Notes: generated from the sequence alone by a model not told the origin. Shown: positions 42,929 to 52,181, numbered from the stretch's first letter. The stretch is 64,000 nt of DNA from Dysosmobacter segnis (GCF_014297285.1 NZ_JACOQI010000013.1:24846-88845); one strand, 5' to 3'. Made by a program: numbers and translations.

Positions 42929-43396
42929 ATCGGGGTGAAAAGTCTTTTCACCCCGATGAGCAAGTTTTCAGAACTTTATAAAAGTTCTGAAAACTAAGGA
43001 TTTCAATGGCGCAGGGAAATAGGCGAAGCGCCGCCGGTGGCGGATCAAGCGAGCTTGTTTCGAGGAAGGCTCCCAAACAGCGGATACGCAGTATCCGCTG
43101 TTTGGCCTGAGCCGACGGTGTATCCCTTCTTGGGTTTCCCACGCACACCCTTCACCCGCAAGGGGTATGCAGCATCCGTAAAGCGGCACAGCCGCTAACG
43201 GCTGCCCTACCTTACCGTCGCGGAGAATTTACCACTTTATCGACAGTCTTAAGCGTCCGCCGAACGGCGGACGCTTTCCTATACGCGGAAAGCCGCAGCG
43301 CTTTAAGTGCCGAATCAAATTGCGGCGAAAAACGCAAACACAGCTTCAAAGAATCTGGAAAGACCTGCGAATTGCGGAGAATACCTTAGAAAACGC
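42929..43396. other. Intergenic stretch rich in palindromes, no gene seen
   Basis: About 470 nt without a supported gene. It holds perfect or near-perfect hairpins: GGTGAAAAG / CTTTTCACC (42934-42955), AGTTTTCAGAACTTT / AAAGTTCTGAAAACT (42962-42994) and CCAAACAGCGGATAC / GTATCCGCTGTTTGG (43071-43103), then a second copy of the flanking terminator. Short open frames here have no good ribosome sites. It could be a decayed or non-coding mobile sequence (inference). Confidence 0.6.
43251..43277. repeat. Second copy of the hairpin at 42902 (copy B)
   Basis: The 26 nt AAGCGTCCGCCGAACGGCGG plus ACGCTT are identical to copy A, 349 nt away, and are also followed by TT. Confidence 0.85.
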
Positions 43397-43430
43397 AAAA
43401 AAGTGCCCGGAAACTATGTTTCCGGGCACC
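43397..43430 (-). terminator. Terminator of pgm
   Basis: On the minus strand GTGCCCGGAAAC / GTTTCCGGGCAC with an ATA loop followed by TTTTTTG, 25 nt after the pgm stop. Confidence 0.92.
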
Positions 43431-43455
43431 GGCTTAATTAAGTTTGTGTAATTGA

Positions 43456-45183
43456 TCAAGGCTTCAGAGCGGCCACCCACCGGCCGTACTTTTCCAGATT
43501 GGCGTTGGACGCGGCAGCATCGGCTCCCTGAGTCAGGATGTAGACCTTGATCTTCGGCTCCGTGCCGGAGGGACGCACCAAAATGACGGTGCCGTCTTCC
43601 AACTCATACCGCAGCACGTTGGAGCCGGACAGCTCCATGCGGCTCTTAGCGCCGGTGACGCAGTCGATCACGCTGCCGTCGGTATAATCCTTCCGGACAA
43701 TGACCTTGACGCCGCTGATCTCCGTTGGGGGATTTTCCCGGAGATCCTTCATCAGCTTCGCCATATCCCGGAGACCGTCCAGACCGGGCATCACCAGATT
43801 GTGGGTCTTTTCTGCGTACCAGCCGTACTTTTCATACAGGGCATTCAGTGCGTCAAAGAGGGTCATGCCCTGAGCGTCATACCACGCGGCCATCTCCGTC
43901 AGCAGCATGGAGGCAGTGACGGCGTCCTTATCCCGGACGTAATCACCCAGCATATAGCCATAGGATTCCTCATAGGAGAAGATGACCTTACCCTCGCCGG
44001 ACTCCTCCAAGGCGTTCTTCTTTTCCGCCATGAACTTGAAGCCGGTGAAGGTATCGAAGCACTTTACACCATTGCTCTCCGCCACCTTCCGGGCCATTTC
44101 CGTGGTGACGATGGTTTTGAGGGCCACAGGGTTGGCGGGCATCTTCCCGGAACGTTTCAGCGCGCCAATCAGGTAATCCAGCAGCAGCACGCCGGTCTGG
44201 TTGCCGGTAACGGGCTGGAACTCGCCCTCGTGGTTCCGCACCATGATGCCCACGCGGTCGCTGTCTGGATCGGTACCCAGAATGAAGTCCACATCGTTCT
44301 TTTTGGCCAGATCGATGGCCAGATAGAAGCCTTCCGGGTTTTCCGGGTTGGGAGAGACCACCGTGGGGAAATTGCCGTCGATGACCATCTGCTCCGGCAC
44401 GGGGATCAGGTGCTTGATGCCCAGCGCGGTCAGCGCCTCCGGCACCAGCTTGTAGCCGCAGCCGTGGAAGGGGGTGTAGACCAGCTTGAAGGTGTCCGCC
44501 ACCTTGGCGACGGTCTCCCGGTCATTGATCATGGCGGTGACATTGGCCATGAACTTCCGGTCCGTTTCGTCACCCATGGTCTCAATGAGACCGCTCTTTA
44601 CGGCTTCCTCAAAGTCCATCCGCTTCACACCGTCAAAAATGTCGATTTCCTCCAACCGCTTGGCGATGGCGTCGGCGTGGTGGGGGGGAAGCTGCGCGCC
44701 GTCGGACCAGTAGACCTTGTAGCCGTTGTACTCCTTGGGGTTGTGGCTGGCGGTGACATTGATGCCCGCCTGACAGCCGTATTCCCGGACGGCGAAGCTC
44801 AGTTCCGGGGTGGGGCGCAGGGAATCAAAAATGCGAACGTGGATGCCGTTGGCGGCGCAGACCTCGGCGGCGGCCCGGGCGAACTCCATAGAGTGATTGC
44901 GGCAGTCCATACAGATGGCCACGCCCCGGTGCTTGCCCTCCTCGCCCTCGGCAGCGATGACGTCGGCAAAGCCCTGGGTGGCCCAGCGAATCACATGAAT
45001 GTTCATGTTATGTAAACCGGTGTACATAGTGCCCCGGAGACCGGCGGTGCCGAACTCCAGCGGGCCGAAGAATCGGCTTTCGATCTCCTTGGGATCGTCC
45101 TTAATAGACTCCAGTTCGGCGTGTTCCTCCGGAGAGAGGGCGGGGCTGTGGAGCCACTTCTCGTATTCCTGCATGAAATCCAT
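43456..45183 (-). CDS. pgm: Phosphoglucomutase/phosphomannomutase
   Basis: 575 aa from the ATG at 45183, 8 nt after GGAGGT; a TTG 6 nt upstream is too close to the site. Alpha-D-phosphohexomutase of the PgcA type, interconverting glucose-1- and glucose-6-phosphate (or mannose forms). Marks: RFFGPLEFGTAGLRGTMYTG, the phosphoserine loop GINVTASHNPKEYNGYKVYW (Ser ~146), metal site LGTDPDSDRVGIMV, sugar loop FSYEESYGYMLGDYVRDKD and the phosphate-binding VRPSGTEPKIKVYI at the C-terminus. Supplies precursors for wall glycans. Follows rlmH on the same strand. Confidence 0.95.
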   Translation of the reverse strand: MDFMQEYEKWLHSPALSPEEHAELESIKDDPKEIESRFFGPLEFGTAGLRGTMYTGLHNMNIHVIRWATQGFADVIAAEGEEGKHRGVAICMDCRNHSMEFARAAAEVCAANGIHVRIFDSLRPTPELSFAVREYGCQAGINVTASHNPKEYNGYKVYWSDGAQLPPHHADAIAKRLEEIDIFDGVKRMDFEEAVKSGLIETMGDETDRKFMANVTAMINDRETVAKVADTFKLVYTPFHGCGYKLVPEALTALGIKHLIPVPEQMVIDGNFPTVVSPNPENPEGFYLAIDLAKKNDVDFILGTDPDSDRVGIMVRNHEGEFQPVTGNQTGVLLLDYLIGALKRSGKMPANPVALKTIVTTEMARKVAESNGVKCFDTFTGFKFMAEKKNALEESGEGKVIFSYEESYGYMLGDYVRDKDAVTASMLLTEMAAWYDAQGMTLFDALNALYEKYGWYAEKTHNLVMPGLDGLRDMAKLMKDLRENPPTEISGVKVIVRKDYTDGSVIDCVTGAKSRMELSGSNVLRYELEDGTVILVRPSGTEPKIKVYILTQGADAAASNANLEKYGRWVAALKP

Positions 45184-45238
45184 TTGCAAGTACCTCCTTA
45201 TATCGTATCAACAGTGTTCTGTGTGTTCGCCTGAAAAA

Positions 45239-45721
45239 TTACTTATGGTATCTGCTTCCGGCGTTGATCTGGTAGGCCCGGTAGATCTGTTCCAAAAGCA
45301 TCACCCGCAGCAGGTGGTGGGGAAAGGTCATGGGGGACATGGACAGCCGCAGAGCGGCTTGCCGCTTCAAGGATTCGTGCATCCCGAAGGAGCTGCCGAT
45401 GAGAAAGACGATGTGGCTGGCGCCTTGGGCGGCGCTGTCCGCCAGATAGCGGGCCAGCTCCTCGCTGGAGCGCTCCCGCCCCTCCACACACATGGCGATC
45501 ACCAGACAGCCGTTGGGCAGCTTGGCCCGGACAGCGTCGGCCTCCTTGGAGAGGGCCGCCTCGATCTGGGCGGGGGAGGGATCCTCCGGCAGCCGTTCCT
45601 CCGGCAGCTCGATGATCTCTAATTTACAGAACCGGCTCAGCCGCTTGACGTATTCCGCAACAGCGTCCAGATAGAATTTTTCCTTCAGCTTGCCGGTGCA
45701 GAGAATGGTCATCTTTTGCAT
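45239..45721 (-). CDS. rlmH: 23S rRNA (pseudouridine1915-N3)-methyltransferase RlmH
   Basis: 160 aa from the ATG at 45721 with GGAGG 5 nt upstream. SPOUT-class methyltransferase acting on pseudouridine 1915 of helix 69 in assembled 70S ribosomes. Marks: LKEKFYLDAVAEYVKRLSRF, LPNGCLVIAMCVEGRERSSE, HIVFLIGSSFGMHESLKRQA and the C-terminal LSMSPMTFPHHLLRVMLLEQ with IYRAYQINAGSRYHK, which is nearly invariant in the family. It overlaps walJ by 13 nt, matching the walJ-(htrA)-rlmH order of Firmicutes. Confidence 0.97.
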   Translation of the reverse strand: MQKMTILCTGKLKEKFYLDAVAEYVKRLSRFCKLEIIELPEERLPEDPSPAQIEAALSKEADAVRAKLPNGCLVIAMCVEGRERSSEELARYLADSAAQGASHIVFLIGSSFGMHESLKRQAALRLSMSPMTFPHHLLRVMLLEQIYRAYQINAGSRYHK

Positions 45722-46503
45722 AAGGCCCTCCTTCTGACGATGTGGCACGGGCCGACGGTGTCCCGGGGCGCTACGGACAGTTCCGGAGCCAGTCCGGTAC
45801 CGTCCAGCGCGGCGGCTACGGCGTTCAGCGCCATAGCGGGGGTGTTGTTATCACGGCTCAGGTGGGCCAGAACGATGTCGTTGGCGCCGTTTTCCACCAG
45901 TGTGACGGCAAACTGGGCGGCGTCCTCGTTGCATAGGTGGCCCTGGAGACCCAAAATGCGCTGCTTCAGGTAATAGGGATAGGGGCCGGAGCAAAGAGAC
46001 TCTACATCATGGTTGGACTCTAAAATGACAAAGTCCACGCCGGGCAGCAGATCCAGCGCCTCGTCGGTGACGTAGCCGGTGTCGGTGAGAAAACCCACAC
46101 TGCCGCTCTCTGTGTCCAGCCGCCAGCCGCAGGAGCCGGGGGCGTCATGGGAGGTGGGGATGGGCTGCATATCGATCTCTCCCAAGGTGATGGGACCGTC
46201 CAGTCCCATGAGCCGGGGGTCGATCCCCTCTACCCGGCAGCTGAGCTCCCGGCAGGTCCGGGGGGTGGCAAGAAGCGGGCAGATTGTTTTTTTCAGAAGG
46301 GTGTTCAGCCCGGAGATATGGTCAGAATGGGTGTGGGTGATCAGAATAGCCGTCAGGTCTGCCGGAGTCAGTCCCAGTTCTTTCAAGGCCGCAGTGATCC
46401 GGCGGCAGGAGATCCCGGCGTCGATCAGCAGATGGGTGTCTCCGCAGGAGAGCACAGCGGCGTTTCCGGAGGAGCCGCTGGCAAGCGTATGTACGGTGGT
46501 CAA
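45709..46503 (-). CDS. walJ: WalJ/YycJ-type metallo-beta-lactamase-fold hydrolase
   Basis: 264 aa. MBL-fold protein: VHTLASGSSGNAAVLSCGDT at the N-terminus (typical of YycJ), the metal motif ITHTHSDHISGL (~55-66), PTSHDAPGSCGWRL, FLTDTGYVTDE and VILESNHDVESL, and IVLAHLSRDNNTP near the end. YycJ/WalJ is thought to be a nuclease linked to DNA replication/cell-wall coordination. Start is TTG at 46503 behind GAGAGGT. It lies just after the murA terminator, so expression may depend on read-through or a promoter I cannot see. Confidence 0.93.
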   Translation of the reverse strand: MTTVHTLASGSSGNAAVLSCGDTHLLIDAGISCRRITAALKELGLTPADLTAILITHTHSDHISGLNTLLKKTICPLLATPRTCRELSCRVEGIDPRLMGLDGPITLGEIDMQPIPTSHDAPGSCGWRLDTESGSVGFLTDTGYVTDEALDLLPGVDFVILESNHDVESLCSGPYPYYLKQRILGLQGHLCNEDAAQFAVTLVENGANDIVLAHLSRDNNTPAMALNAVAAALDGTGLAPELSVAPRDTVGPCHIVRRRALCKR

Positions 46504-46518
46504 GAAAATACCTCTCTT

Positions 46519-46577
46519 TTGAAAAACGTCCGCCGGGGAATGGGCCGGTCAAGGCCGGCACACTCCCTGACGGACGT
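46519..46577 (-). terminator. Long branched terminator after murA
   Basis: On the minus strand ACGTCCG...CGGACGT closes an imperfect stem with inner arms GGGA/TCCC and GCCGGCC/CCGGC around TTGA, followed by TTTTTC. It ends 15 nt before the walJ start. Confidence 0.75.
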
Positions 46578-46582
46578 GAAGT

Positions 46583-47884
46583 TCAGCTGATTTGCGCAGT
46601 GGAAAGGGCATCCTCGTCCGGCTCCTCCACGGCGCGGATGTCCGCGCCCAGAGCCCGGAGCTTGCCGATGATGTCCTCATAGCCCCGCTCGATATACTGC
46701 ACGTTGGAGATCTCGCTCTCACCCTCTGCCGCCAAAGCGGCGATGACCAGAGCCGCGCCGGCCCGCAGGTCATAAGCCTGAATCGGTGCGCCGGTGAGCT
46801 TTTCCACGCCCTCTACCACGGCGGTCTTGTCATCCACCTGAATACGGGCGCCCATGCGCTTGAGTTCATCCACATAGCGGTAGCGGCTGCTCCAGACACC
46901 CTCGGTCACTAGACTGGTCCCTTGAGCAAGGGTGAGGACGGTGGTCATCTGGGGCTGCATATCCGTAGGAAAGCCGGGATAGGGCAGGGTTTTGACGTTG
47001 GCCTTTTTCAGGCGGGCGGTACGGCGTACCAGCAGGGTATCATCCTGCTCCTCCACCTCTACACCGCACTCCTGGAGCTTGGCGGTGATGCAGTCCATGT
47101 GCTTGGGAATGATGTTTTTCACCAGGATCTGACCGCCGGTGGCGGCCACGGCAGCCATATAGGTACCGGCTTCGATCTGATCGGGAATGATGGCATAAGA
47201 GCCGCCGGACAGCCGCTCCACGCCCCGGATCTTGATGGTATCCGTACCGGCGCCCCGGATGTCGGCGCCCATGGAGTTCAGAAAGTTGGCCAGATCCACG
47301 ATGTGAGGTTCCTTGGCGCAATTTTCGATCACCGTGTCCCCCTGAGCCAGCGCGGCGGCCATCATGATGTTCATGGTAGCGCCTACGGACACCACATCCA
47401 GATAGATGTTGGCTCCGGTGAGACGGCCGGACTCCACGATAGCGTTGATATAGCCGCCCTCCGTGGTGACACCGGCACCCAGAGCGGAAAAGCCCTTTAC
47501 ATGCTGGTCGATGGGGCGGACGCCGCCGAAATTGCAGCCGCCGGGCATGGCAACCTCTGCCCGGCCGAAACGGCCCAGCAGAGCGCCGATGAGATAGTAG
47601 GAAGCCCGGAGCTTCCGGGAAAGCTCATAAGAGGTCCTGGTGGTGTGGATGTGACGGCTGTCAATCTCCACCGTGTGGCGGTTGATGGAGCGGATGGACG
47701 CGCCAAGCTGCTCCAAAATCTTCAAAATCGCGGTAACGTCGGAGATCTGGGGGATGTTTTCAATGCGGCAGACGCCGTCCACCAGAATGGCGGCGGGAAT
47801 AATGGCAACGGCGGCGTTCTTCGCACCGCTGATCTCCACCTCGCCGAACAGAGGCTTGCCTCCGTGTACGATGTATTTTGTCAA
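46583..47884 (-). CDS. murA: UDP-N-acetylglucosamine 1-carboxyvinyltransferase
   Basis: 433 aa EPT-fold enzyme, first committed step of peptidoglycan synthesis: transfers enolpyruvate from PEP to UDP-GlcNAc. Marks: GEVEISGAKNAAVAIIPAAI with the catalytic Lys/Asn, LRASYYLIGALLGRFG, the loop MPGGCNFGGVRPIDQHVKG with active-site Cys117 (fosfomycin target), PDQIEAGTYMAAVAATGG, and PGFPTDMQPQMTTVLTLAQG. Start is TTG at 47884 behind GAGGT. It interrupts the usual yycI-yycJ order but has its own promoter. Confidence 0.95.
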   Translation of the reverse strand: MTKYIVHGGKPLFGEVEISGAKNAAVAIIPAAILVDGVCRIENIPQISDVTAILKILEQLGASIRSINRHTVEIDSRHIHTTRTSYELSRKLRASYYLIGALLGRFGRAEVAMPGGCNFGGVRPIDQHVKGFSALGAGVTTEGGYINAIVESGRLTGANIYLDVVSVGATMNIMMAAALAQGDTVIENCAKEPHIVDLANFLNSMGADIRGAGTDTIKIRGVERLSGGSYAIIPDQIEAGTYMAAVAATGGQILVKNIIPKHMDCITAKLQECGVEVEEQDDTLLVRRTARLKKANVKTLPYPGFPTDMQPQMTTVLTLAQGTSLVTEGVWSSRYRYVDELKRMGARIQVDDKTAVVEGVEKLTGAPIQAYDLRAGAALVIAALAAEGESEISNVQYIERGYEDIIGKLRALGADIRAVEEPDEDALSTAQIS

Positions 47885-48014
47885 CGTTCTGACCTCGTTT
47901 CAGGTATTCTTTTGCGGGGAGAAAGCCTTGCGCCGGGATTAGTTTGTCCGTCGGGCTGGCACTTCATGCACCCTGAGAAAAAAGTGGACAGTACCACTCA
48001 TTATGATCGGCGTC

Positions 48015-48043
48015 AGTATAGCATACTTTGCCTGAAAAAGCAA
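48015..48043 (-). promoter_or_regulatory. Promoter of murA
   Basis: Minus strand -35 TTGCTT (48043-48038), 17-bp spacer, -10 TATACT (48020-48015), ~130 nt upstream of the TTG start. No terminator is seen between yycI and this promoter, so murA may also receive read-through. Confidence 0.75.
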
Positions 48044-48077
48044 ACGATTCCTGACAAAATATGAAATTCAAACAATT

Positions 48078-48887
48078 TTATGCCCGGCGGACGGTACCGG
48101 AAATGCAGTTTACATAAAAAGTTGCCGTATCCGTGACGATCCGCCAGGAGGGAACCAGCGCCATGGGAGCGGCGGTGGTGCTTTGCAGCTCGTAGCAGAG
48201 ACTGACCTCCGTGATGGAGGACACCACGGAGCTGGAGGCGTGGCGCATCTGCTGAAAGGCAGTCAGGGCGGCGAAGGCGGAGAGGGGCTTTTGCCCGGAG
48301 GAGGTCTCCGCGCCGGTCTCCGGCAGCAGAGCGCCGCTGGCGGACAGGACGCGGCCCTGATCGATGGTAAAGGTGACGGCGGCGTTGAACACCGGCGTAC
48401 CGCTCCACAGGCGGACAGCCGTTGCAGTGCCGCTGCCCGTTTCATCCAGCGTAAATATCGGCGTATCGTAAGAAAATGCCTTGCAGAAATCCCGACAAAA
48501 TGCTTCCGCGTTCTCCTGTGACAGAGAACCGGCGGCGTCAAAGCTGCCGGTGTCCCGGAAGGCGGCGGCGCCCTGCTGGCTGGTGTAGGTGTAAATGCCG
48601 CCGCCCTGAGTGGTGCGCTCCAGATTATCTCCCAGAAGAAAGGTGGCGGCCTTTCGCTCCGCTGTCTCATCCCGGATCAACGCATAGGTGGAAACGGCGG
48701 TGTCCGTGGGGATCAGAGCGGGGTCCAGCGTCATGCCGTCCGCCGCGAACAGAGAGACCAGTTTCTGCTGCTGGGTGCGGCGGGCCACCCGCTCCTCGTT
48801 GCCCCGAATGGCCAGAGACGTCAGTAAAAAGGCGTTGAGCAGCGCCAGAATCAGAATGATGATGTTTTTCAGGCGATAGCGTTCCGT
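48078..48887 (-). CDS. yycI: YycI-like regulator of WalRK, no standard start codon
   Basis: 269 aa if begun at the ACG at 48887. A single N-terminal membrane helix (NIIILILALLNAFLLTSLAI) is followed by an extracytoplasmic domain, as in YycI, which with YycH restrains the WalK kinase. Position after yycH supports this. A GTG at 48788 would cut off the helix. In frame between the upstream TGA and the helix there is no ATG, GTG or TTG; ACG lies 10 nt after AAAGGAG where ATG is expected (E-R-Y-R-L-K follows). Either ACG is used, or a point change or a one-base error disturbs the start. Sequence similarity to YycI is low; call rests on context and topology. Confidence 0.7.
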   Translation of the reverse strand, partial: TERYRLKNIIILILALLNAFLLTSLAIRGNEERVARRTQQQKLVSLFAADGMTLDPALIPTDTAVSTYALIRDETAERKAATFLLGDNLERTTQGGGIYTYTSQQGAAAFRDTGSFDAAGSLSQENAEAFCRDFCKAFSYDTPIFTLDETGSGTATAVRLWSGTPVFNAAVTFTIDQGRVLSASGALLPETGAETSSGQKPLSAFAALTAFQQMRHASSSVVSSITEVSLCYELQSTTAAPMALVPSWRIVTDTATFYVNCISGTVRRA

Positions 48888-48918
48888 AGCCGCTCAACTC
48901 CTTTCAGAAAGTGTGATG

Positions 48919-50172
48919 TCAATCCGTCAGCCAGACGGCAGAGAGCGGATAGACGCCGGTATCGGCATAGCCGATGGAAAGCTCGGCCCCCTCTGTCCTC
49001 CCGGCGATGGCCATAGCCTGCCGCAGCGGCAGCAGAGGCGAGGCGGAGCTGGCAGCGCTGTATTGCCGGGGACGCAGGGACAGAGCGGAGATCGTATTGC
49101 CGGAAAGCGTCACCTCAGCGGCAGCGGAGCCGTCCGCGAAGCGGATGGGAACGCCGCCGGACTGGTAGCCGAAGGTCAAGAAAGTCTCGGTTTCTGACTG
49201 CTGCCACTTCTGCAGATACAGCCGGGCATCGCCCTCCGGGATCAACTGATCCAACAGCTCCAGAACACCGGAGACGGCTTCCCGAGGCGTGGGAAGGCCC
49301 CCGGCACTTTCTACGGAGAGGACCGTTTCGCCGCCGCTGGTGTAGGAGAAGGTGCCGCTGCCACTGATGCGGATGACCCGGTCTCCCTCCACCACTACCT
49401 CCGCGCCGCCGGCGTCGGTGTAGCGGGAATTGGTGTGGGGGTTGAAGCCCAGAACGGAGAGCAGCGTCTCTGTGGAAACGGTGCTTTCCGTCACCGTCAG
49501 TTGGGGCAGCTCAGGGAGAGGGTCCGGAAACAGGGAGAGAGGGGCCAGATGCTGGCCGTATCCGCTGAGATCCTCAAAAGCAAAGGCGGTAACGCCCAGC
49601 TCAAAGTGATCCAGTACCTCCGTCAGGGTAGAGGGCTGCACGGCAGTGACGCACTGGTAATAGCGGGATCTGCCGTCCCACAGCAGCAGGACCACCTGAC
49701 CGTTCTGCTCCGCTGCGGCCAGAGCGCGGACGGAAAGCTCACTTTCTGCGGTGATACCCATGAGGTCCGCCAGATAGGACACCGGCAGGGGCTCTAAAAA
49801 GTCACAGTAGACTGACGGTTTTCCCAAAGCCGACCGGAAGGCGGCAGCACTGGAATCCATCCGGCTGCGGGCAGACCCAAGAACCTCCCGCAGCAGTGTT
49901 TTGATGGGGGTGAAGCTCTCGCTGTCCGTGGTGAGGGAGATGCTGCCATACCGGCCGTATTCTCCGGTGACGGCCGCCCGCACCGGGGCGGACAGGGTAT
50001 CGGAGGAGGGGGCATCGGAGATCTGGTCGCTGACAGGAGCGGTGAGCCGCTGCCAGGTGCCGCTGCCGGCGGCAGCGCCCAACTGGAAAAACTGCGTTCT
50101 GGAAAAGAGGAACAGGGACAGCAGCGCCAGAAACGTGATGGTGATATTTTGGATAAAATCCCGGTAGCGCAT
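48919..50172 (-). CDS. yycH: YycH-like regulator of WalRK
   Basis: 417 aa. One N-terminal membrane helix (IQNITITFLALLSLFLFSRT) then a large extracytoplasmic part, the layout of YycH. The C-terminal third has VYPLSAVWLTD with regions like YycH_1 and YycI repeats (SIGYADTGVYP). In B. subtilis and S. aureus YycH and YycI contact WalK and tune its activity. ATG behind GGAGGGACC, 33 nt after walK. Sequence conservation of the family is weak, so the name relies on operon position and topology. Confidence 0.82.
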   Translation of the reverse strand: MRYRDFIQNITITFLALLSLFLFSRTQFFQLGAAAGSGTWQRLTAPVSDQISDAPSSDTLSAPVRAAVTGEYGRYGSISLTTDSESFTPIKTLLREVLGSARSRMDSSAAAFRSALGKPSVYCDFLEPLPVSYLADLMGITAESELSVRALAAAEQNGQVVLLLWDGRSRYYQCVTAVQPSTLTEVLDHFELGVTAFAFEDLSGYGQHLAPLSLFPDPLPELPQLTVTESTVSTETLLSVLGFNPHTNSRYTDAGGAEVVVEGDRVIRISGSGTFSYTSGGETVLSVESAGGLPTPREAVSGVLELLDQLIPEGDARLYLQKWQQSETETFLTFGYQSGGVPIRFADGSAAAEVTLSGNTISALSLRPRQYSAASSASPLLPLRQAMAIAGRTEGAELSIGYADTGVYPLSAVWLTD

Positions 50173-50204
50173 GGCCGGTCCCTCCTTTCTGATAAAAGCT
50201 GAAA

Positions 50205-52037
50205 TTACTGCTGAGCCGACGTGTTTTCTGCCGTATCCTCCGGTGCGCCGGGGGCGGGCTGGGTGATGGGCAGCTCCAGACGGACCGTGGTGCCCGGTCC
50301 CTCATGGGGGACCAGGGAAATGGTGCCGTGGTGCCGCTGGACGATCTCTCTGGCGATGGATAGTCCAAGGCCTGTGCCGCCGGATTCCCGGGAACGGGCC
50401 TTATCCACCCGGTAGAAGCGGTCGAAAATACGCTCCCGGTCCTTTTCCGGGATGCCGATGCCGTCATCCCGGACCTCCATCCAGGCGGTGTCGGGGCCGG
50501 CTCCTGCGGTGACGCGAATGTGTCCGCCGTCCGGAGTGTACTTGATGGCGTTGCCGAGAATGTTCATCATCACCTGTTCCAGACGGCTCCGGTCACCGGT
50601 GATGAGGGGCAGCTCGCCCTCCGGCACATAGGTCAGCTCATGGCCCCGCTGCTTGGCGTTGAGACTGTTGGAGCGGACCACGCTTTCAATGGCGTCGTGG
50701 AAGGGGAACCGGGTGAACACCATTTCGGTGCTGCCGGCGTCCAGTCGGCTGAGGGTCAGCAGATCCTGAACGATGTGGGTCATGCGGTCCGTTTCCGTAA
50801 TGATGATGTCCAGGAAATTGTTCTCCATATCCCGGGGAATGTCATCTCCGGCATCCCGGATGGTTTCGGCGTAGCTGCGGACGTTGGTCAAGGGGGTCCG
50901 CAGCTCGTGAGACACGTTGGCCACGAATTCTTTGCGCCGTTCCTCATTCCGGTGCTGTTCCGTCACGTCATGGAGCAGGATCAGAACGCCGCCCTGGGCC
51001 TTGTCGGAGAAGGGCGTGAGGTAGAGGGCCAGGGTCCGGTCTCCCACCACCAACTCATCTTCAATGTAGTTGGGTTTCTGGAGGGCCAGCACGTTCTGGA
51101 AGGGATGCAGGTCGCCCAGCAATTCCTCGTAGGTGCAGCTGGGATCGATGGATCGCCGCAAAAGCTCCGTGGCGGCGGGGTTGCAGTGGATGAGGTGCCC
51201 CTCCCGGTCAAAGGCCACCACGCCGTCGGTCATGTGGAGGAACAGGGTATCCAGCTTGTTGCGCTCGTTTTCCACGGCAGCCAGTGTGGACTGCAGGACC
51301 TCGGCCATCTCGTTAAACGTTCCGGTGAGAATACCAATCTCGTCGGTGGATTCCACCGGCAGCTCGCTGTCAAAATCACCGGCGGCCACCCGCTCTGCGC
51401 CGATGGTCAGCTTTTCAATGGGGCCCACCATGGTCTTGGAGAGCAGGAAGCTCAGCAGCACGGAGATCAGCAAGCCGATGATGAGGGCCTGCATGATGAT
51501 CTGGAAAAGCTGGTTATTCAGATCGGATACCGTGTCCTTGTTATCCAGAATGTAGATGATGAAGGCGTTGTCACCGCCGAAGATGGGGATGGCCACATCC
51601 ATGTAGTCGGCAGAGATATCGCTTTCGTCGCCTACGGTGGAGGCGTCCTTCCGTGCAACCGCGTTCCGGGCGGTCAGAAGGTTGGCGGACTGCTCCCGGG
51701 GCAGGTCGGAGGACTCGGCGCTGCCAGCCAGAAAGCTGCCTGCGGTGCCGTCCAGCACATAGTAGTTCCGGGTGCGGTAGTCGATGCCCAGCATACCGGC
51801 ATTGACTTCCAGGATCTCCTGAATACGCTCAGCGCCGTCCGGCTGAGCGGCGGCGCTGCGGAGGTCCGCCACAAACTCCCGGCGGTCCGCGCCGAAGGCA
51901 CTGCTCATCTGCTGATAAAAGCTGTCGATATAAAAACTGGTGACGCTGGTGGTCAGGAACGCGCCTACCACCGCCATCAGGGATGTGATCAGCAGCAGGA
52001 GGATCAGCGTCAGCTTCATATGTAAGCTGCGGAACAA
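50205..52037 (-). CDS. walK: Sensor histidine kinase WalK (YycG)
   Basis: 610 aa from the TTG at 52037, placed 5 nt after AGGCGGTGA; an ATG at 52019 is a second option. Order: membrane helix (KLTLILLLLITSLMAVVGAF), an extracytoplasmic PAS-like domain (~35-170), helix 2 (ALIIGLLISVLLSFLL), HAMP (VGPIEKLTIGAERVAAGDFD), PAS (DTLFLHMTDGVVAFDREGHL), HisKA with the phospho-accepting His in FVANVSHELRTPLTNVRSYA, and HATPase_c (NILGNAIKYTPDGG, DDGIGIPEKDRERIFDRFYR, GGTGLGLSIAREIV). Controls wall metabolism with WalR. The 144-nt gap to walR shows no promoter. Confidence 0.95.
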   Translation of the reverse strand: MFRSLHMKLTLILLLLITSLMAVVGAFLTTSVTSFYIDSFYQQMSSAFGADRREFVADLRSAAAQPDGAERIQEILEVNAGMLGIDYRTRNYYVLDGTAGSFLAGSAESSDLPREQSANLLTARNAVARKDASTVGDESDISADYMDVAIPIFGGDNAFIIYILDNKDTVSDLNNQLFQIIMQALIIGLLISVLLSFLLSKTMVGPIEKLTIGAERVAAGDFDSELPVESTDEIGILTGTFNEMAEVLQSTLAAVENERNKLDTLFLHMTDGVVAFDREGHLIHCNPAATELLRRSIDPSCTYEELLGDLHPFQNVLALQKPNYIEDELVVGDRTLALYLTPFSDKAQGGVLILLHDVTEQHRNEERRKEFVANVSHELRTPLTNVRSYAETIRDAGDDIPRDMENNFLDIIITETDRMTHIVQDLLTLSRLDAGSTEMVFTRFPFHDAIESVVRSNSLNAKQRGHELTYVPEGELPLITGDRSRLEQVMMNILGNAIKYTPDGGHIRVTAGAGPDTAWMEVRDDGIGIPEKDRERIFDRFYRVDKARSRESGGTGLGLSIAREIVQRHHGTISLVPHEGPGTTVRLELPITQPAPGAPEDTAENTSAQQ

Positions 52038-52181
52038 AAAATCACCGCCTTTATGGTGTTCAAAGGATCTGAAAACTGTACGGCCCGCCGTTTGCGGGGG
52101 CGGGCGCGTCCCGGAGAAGATCCCTGTGTCCTCTTCAAAACATGAGAAGAACGCGAGGAACGTCACCGGAGCCGGTGGGGA

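Noticed and set aside
48667..48897. 76-aa frame starting at TTG 48897
   Set aside because: The TTG directly touches AAAGGAG (no spacing) and the frame gives a His/Gly-rich sequence lacking the membrane helix that the neighbouring frame encodes.
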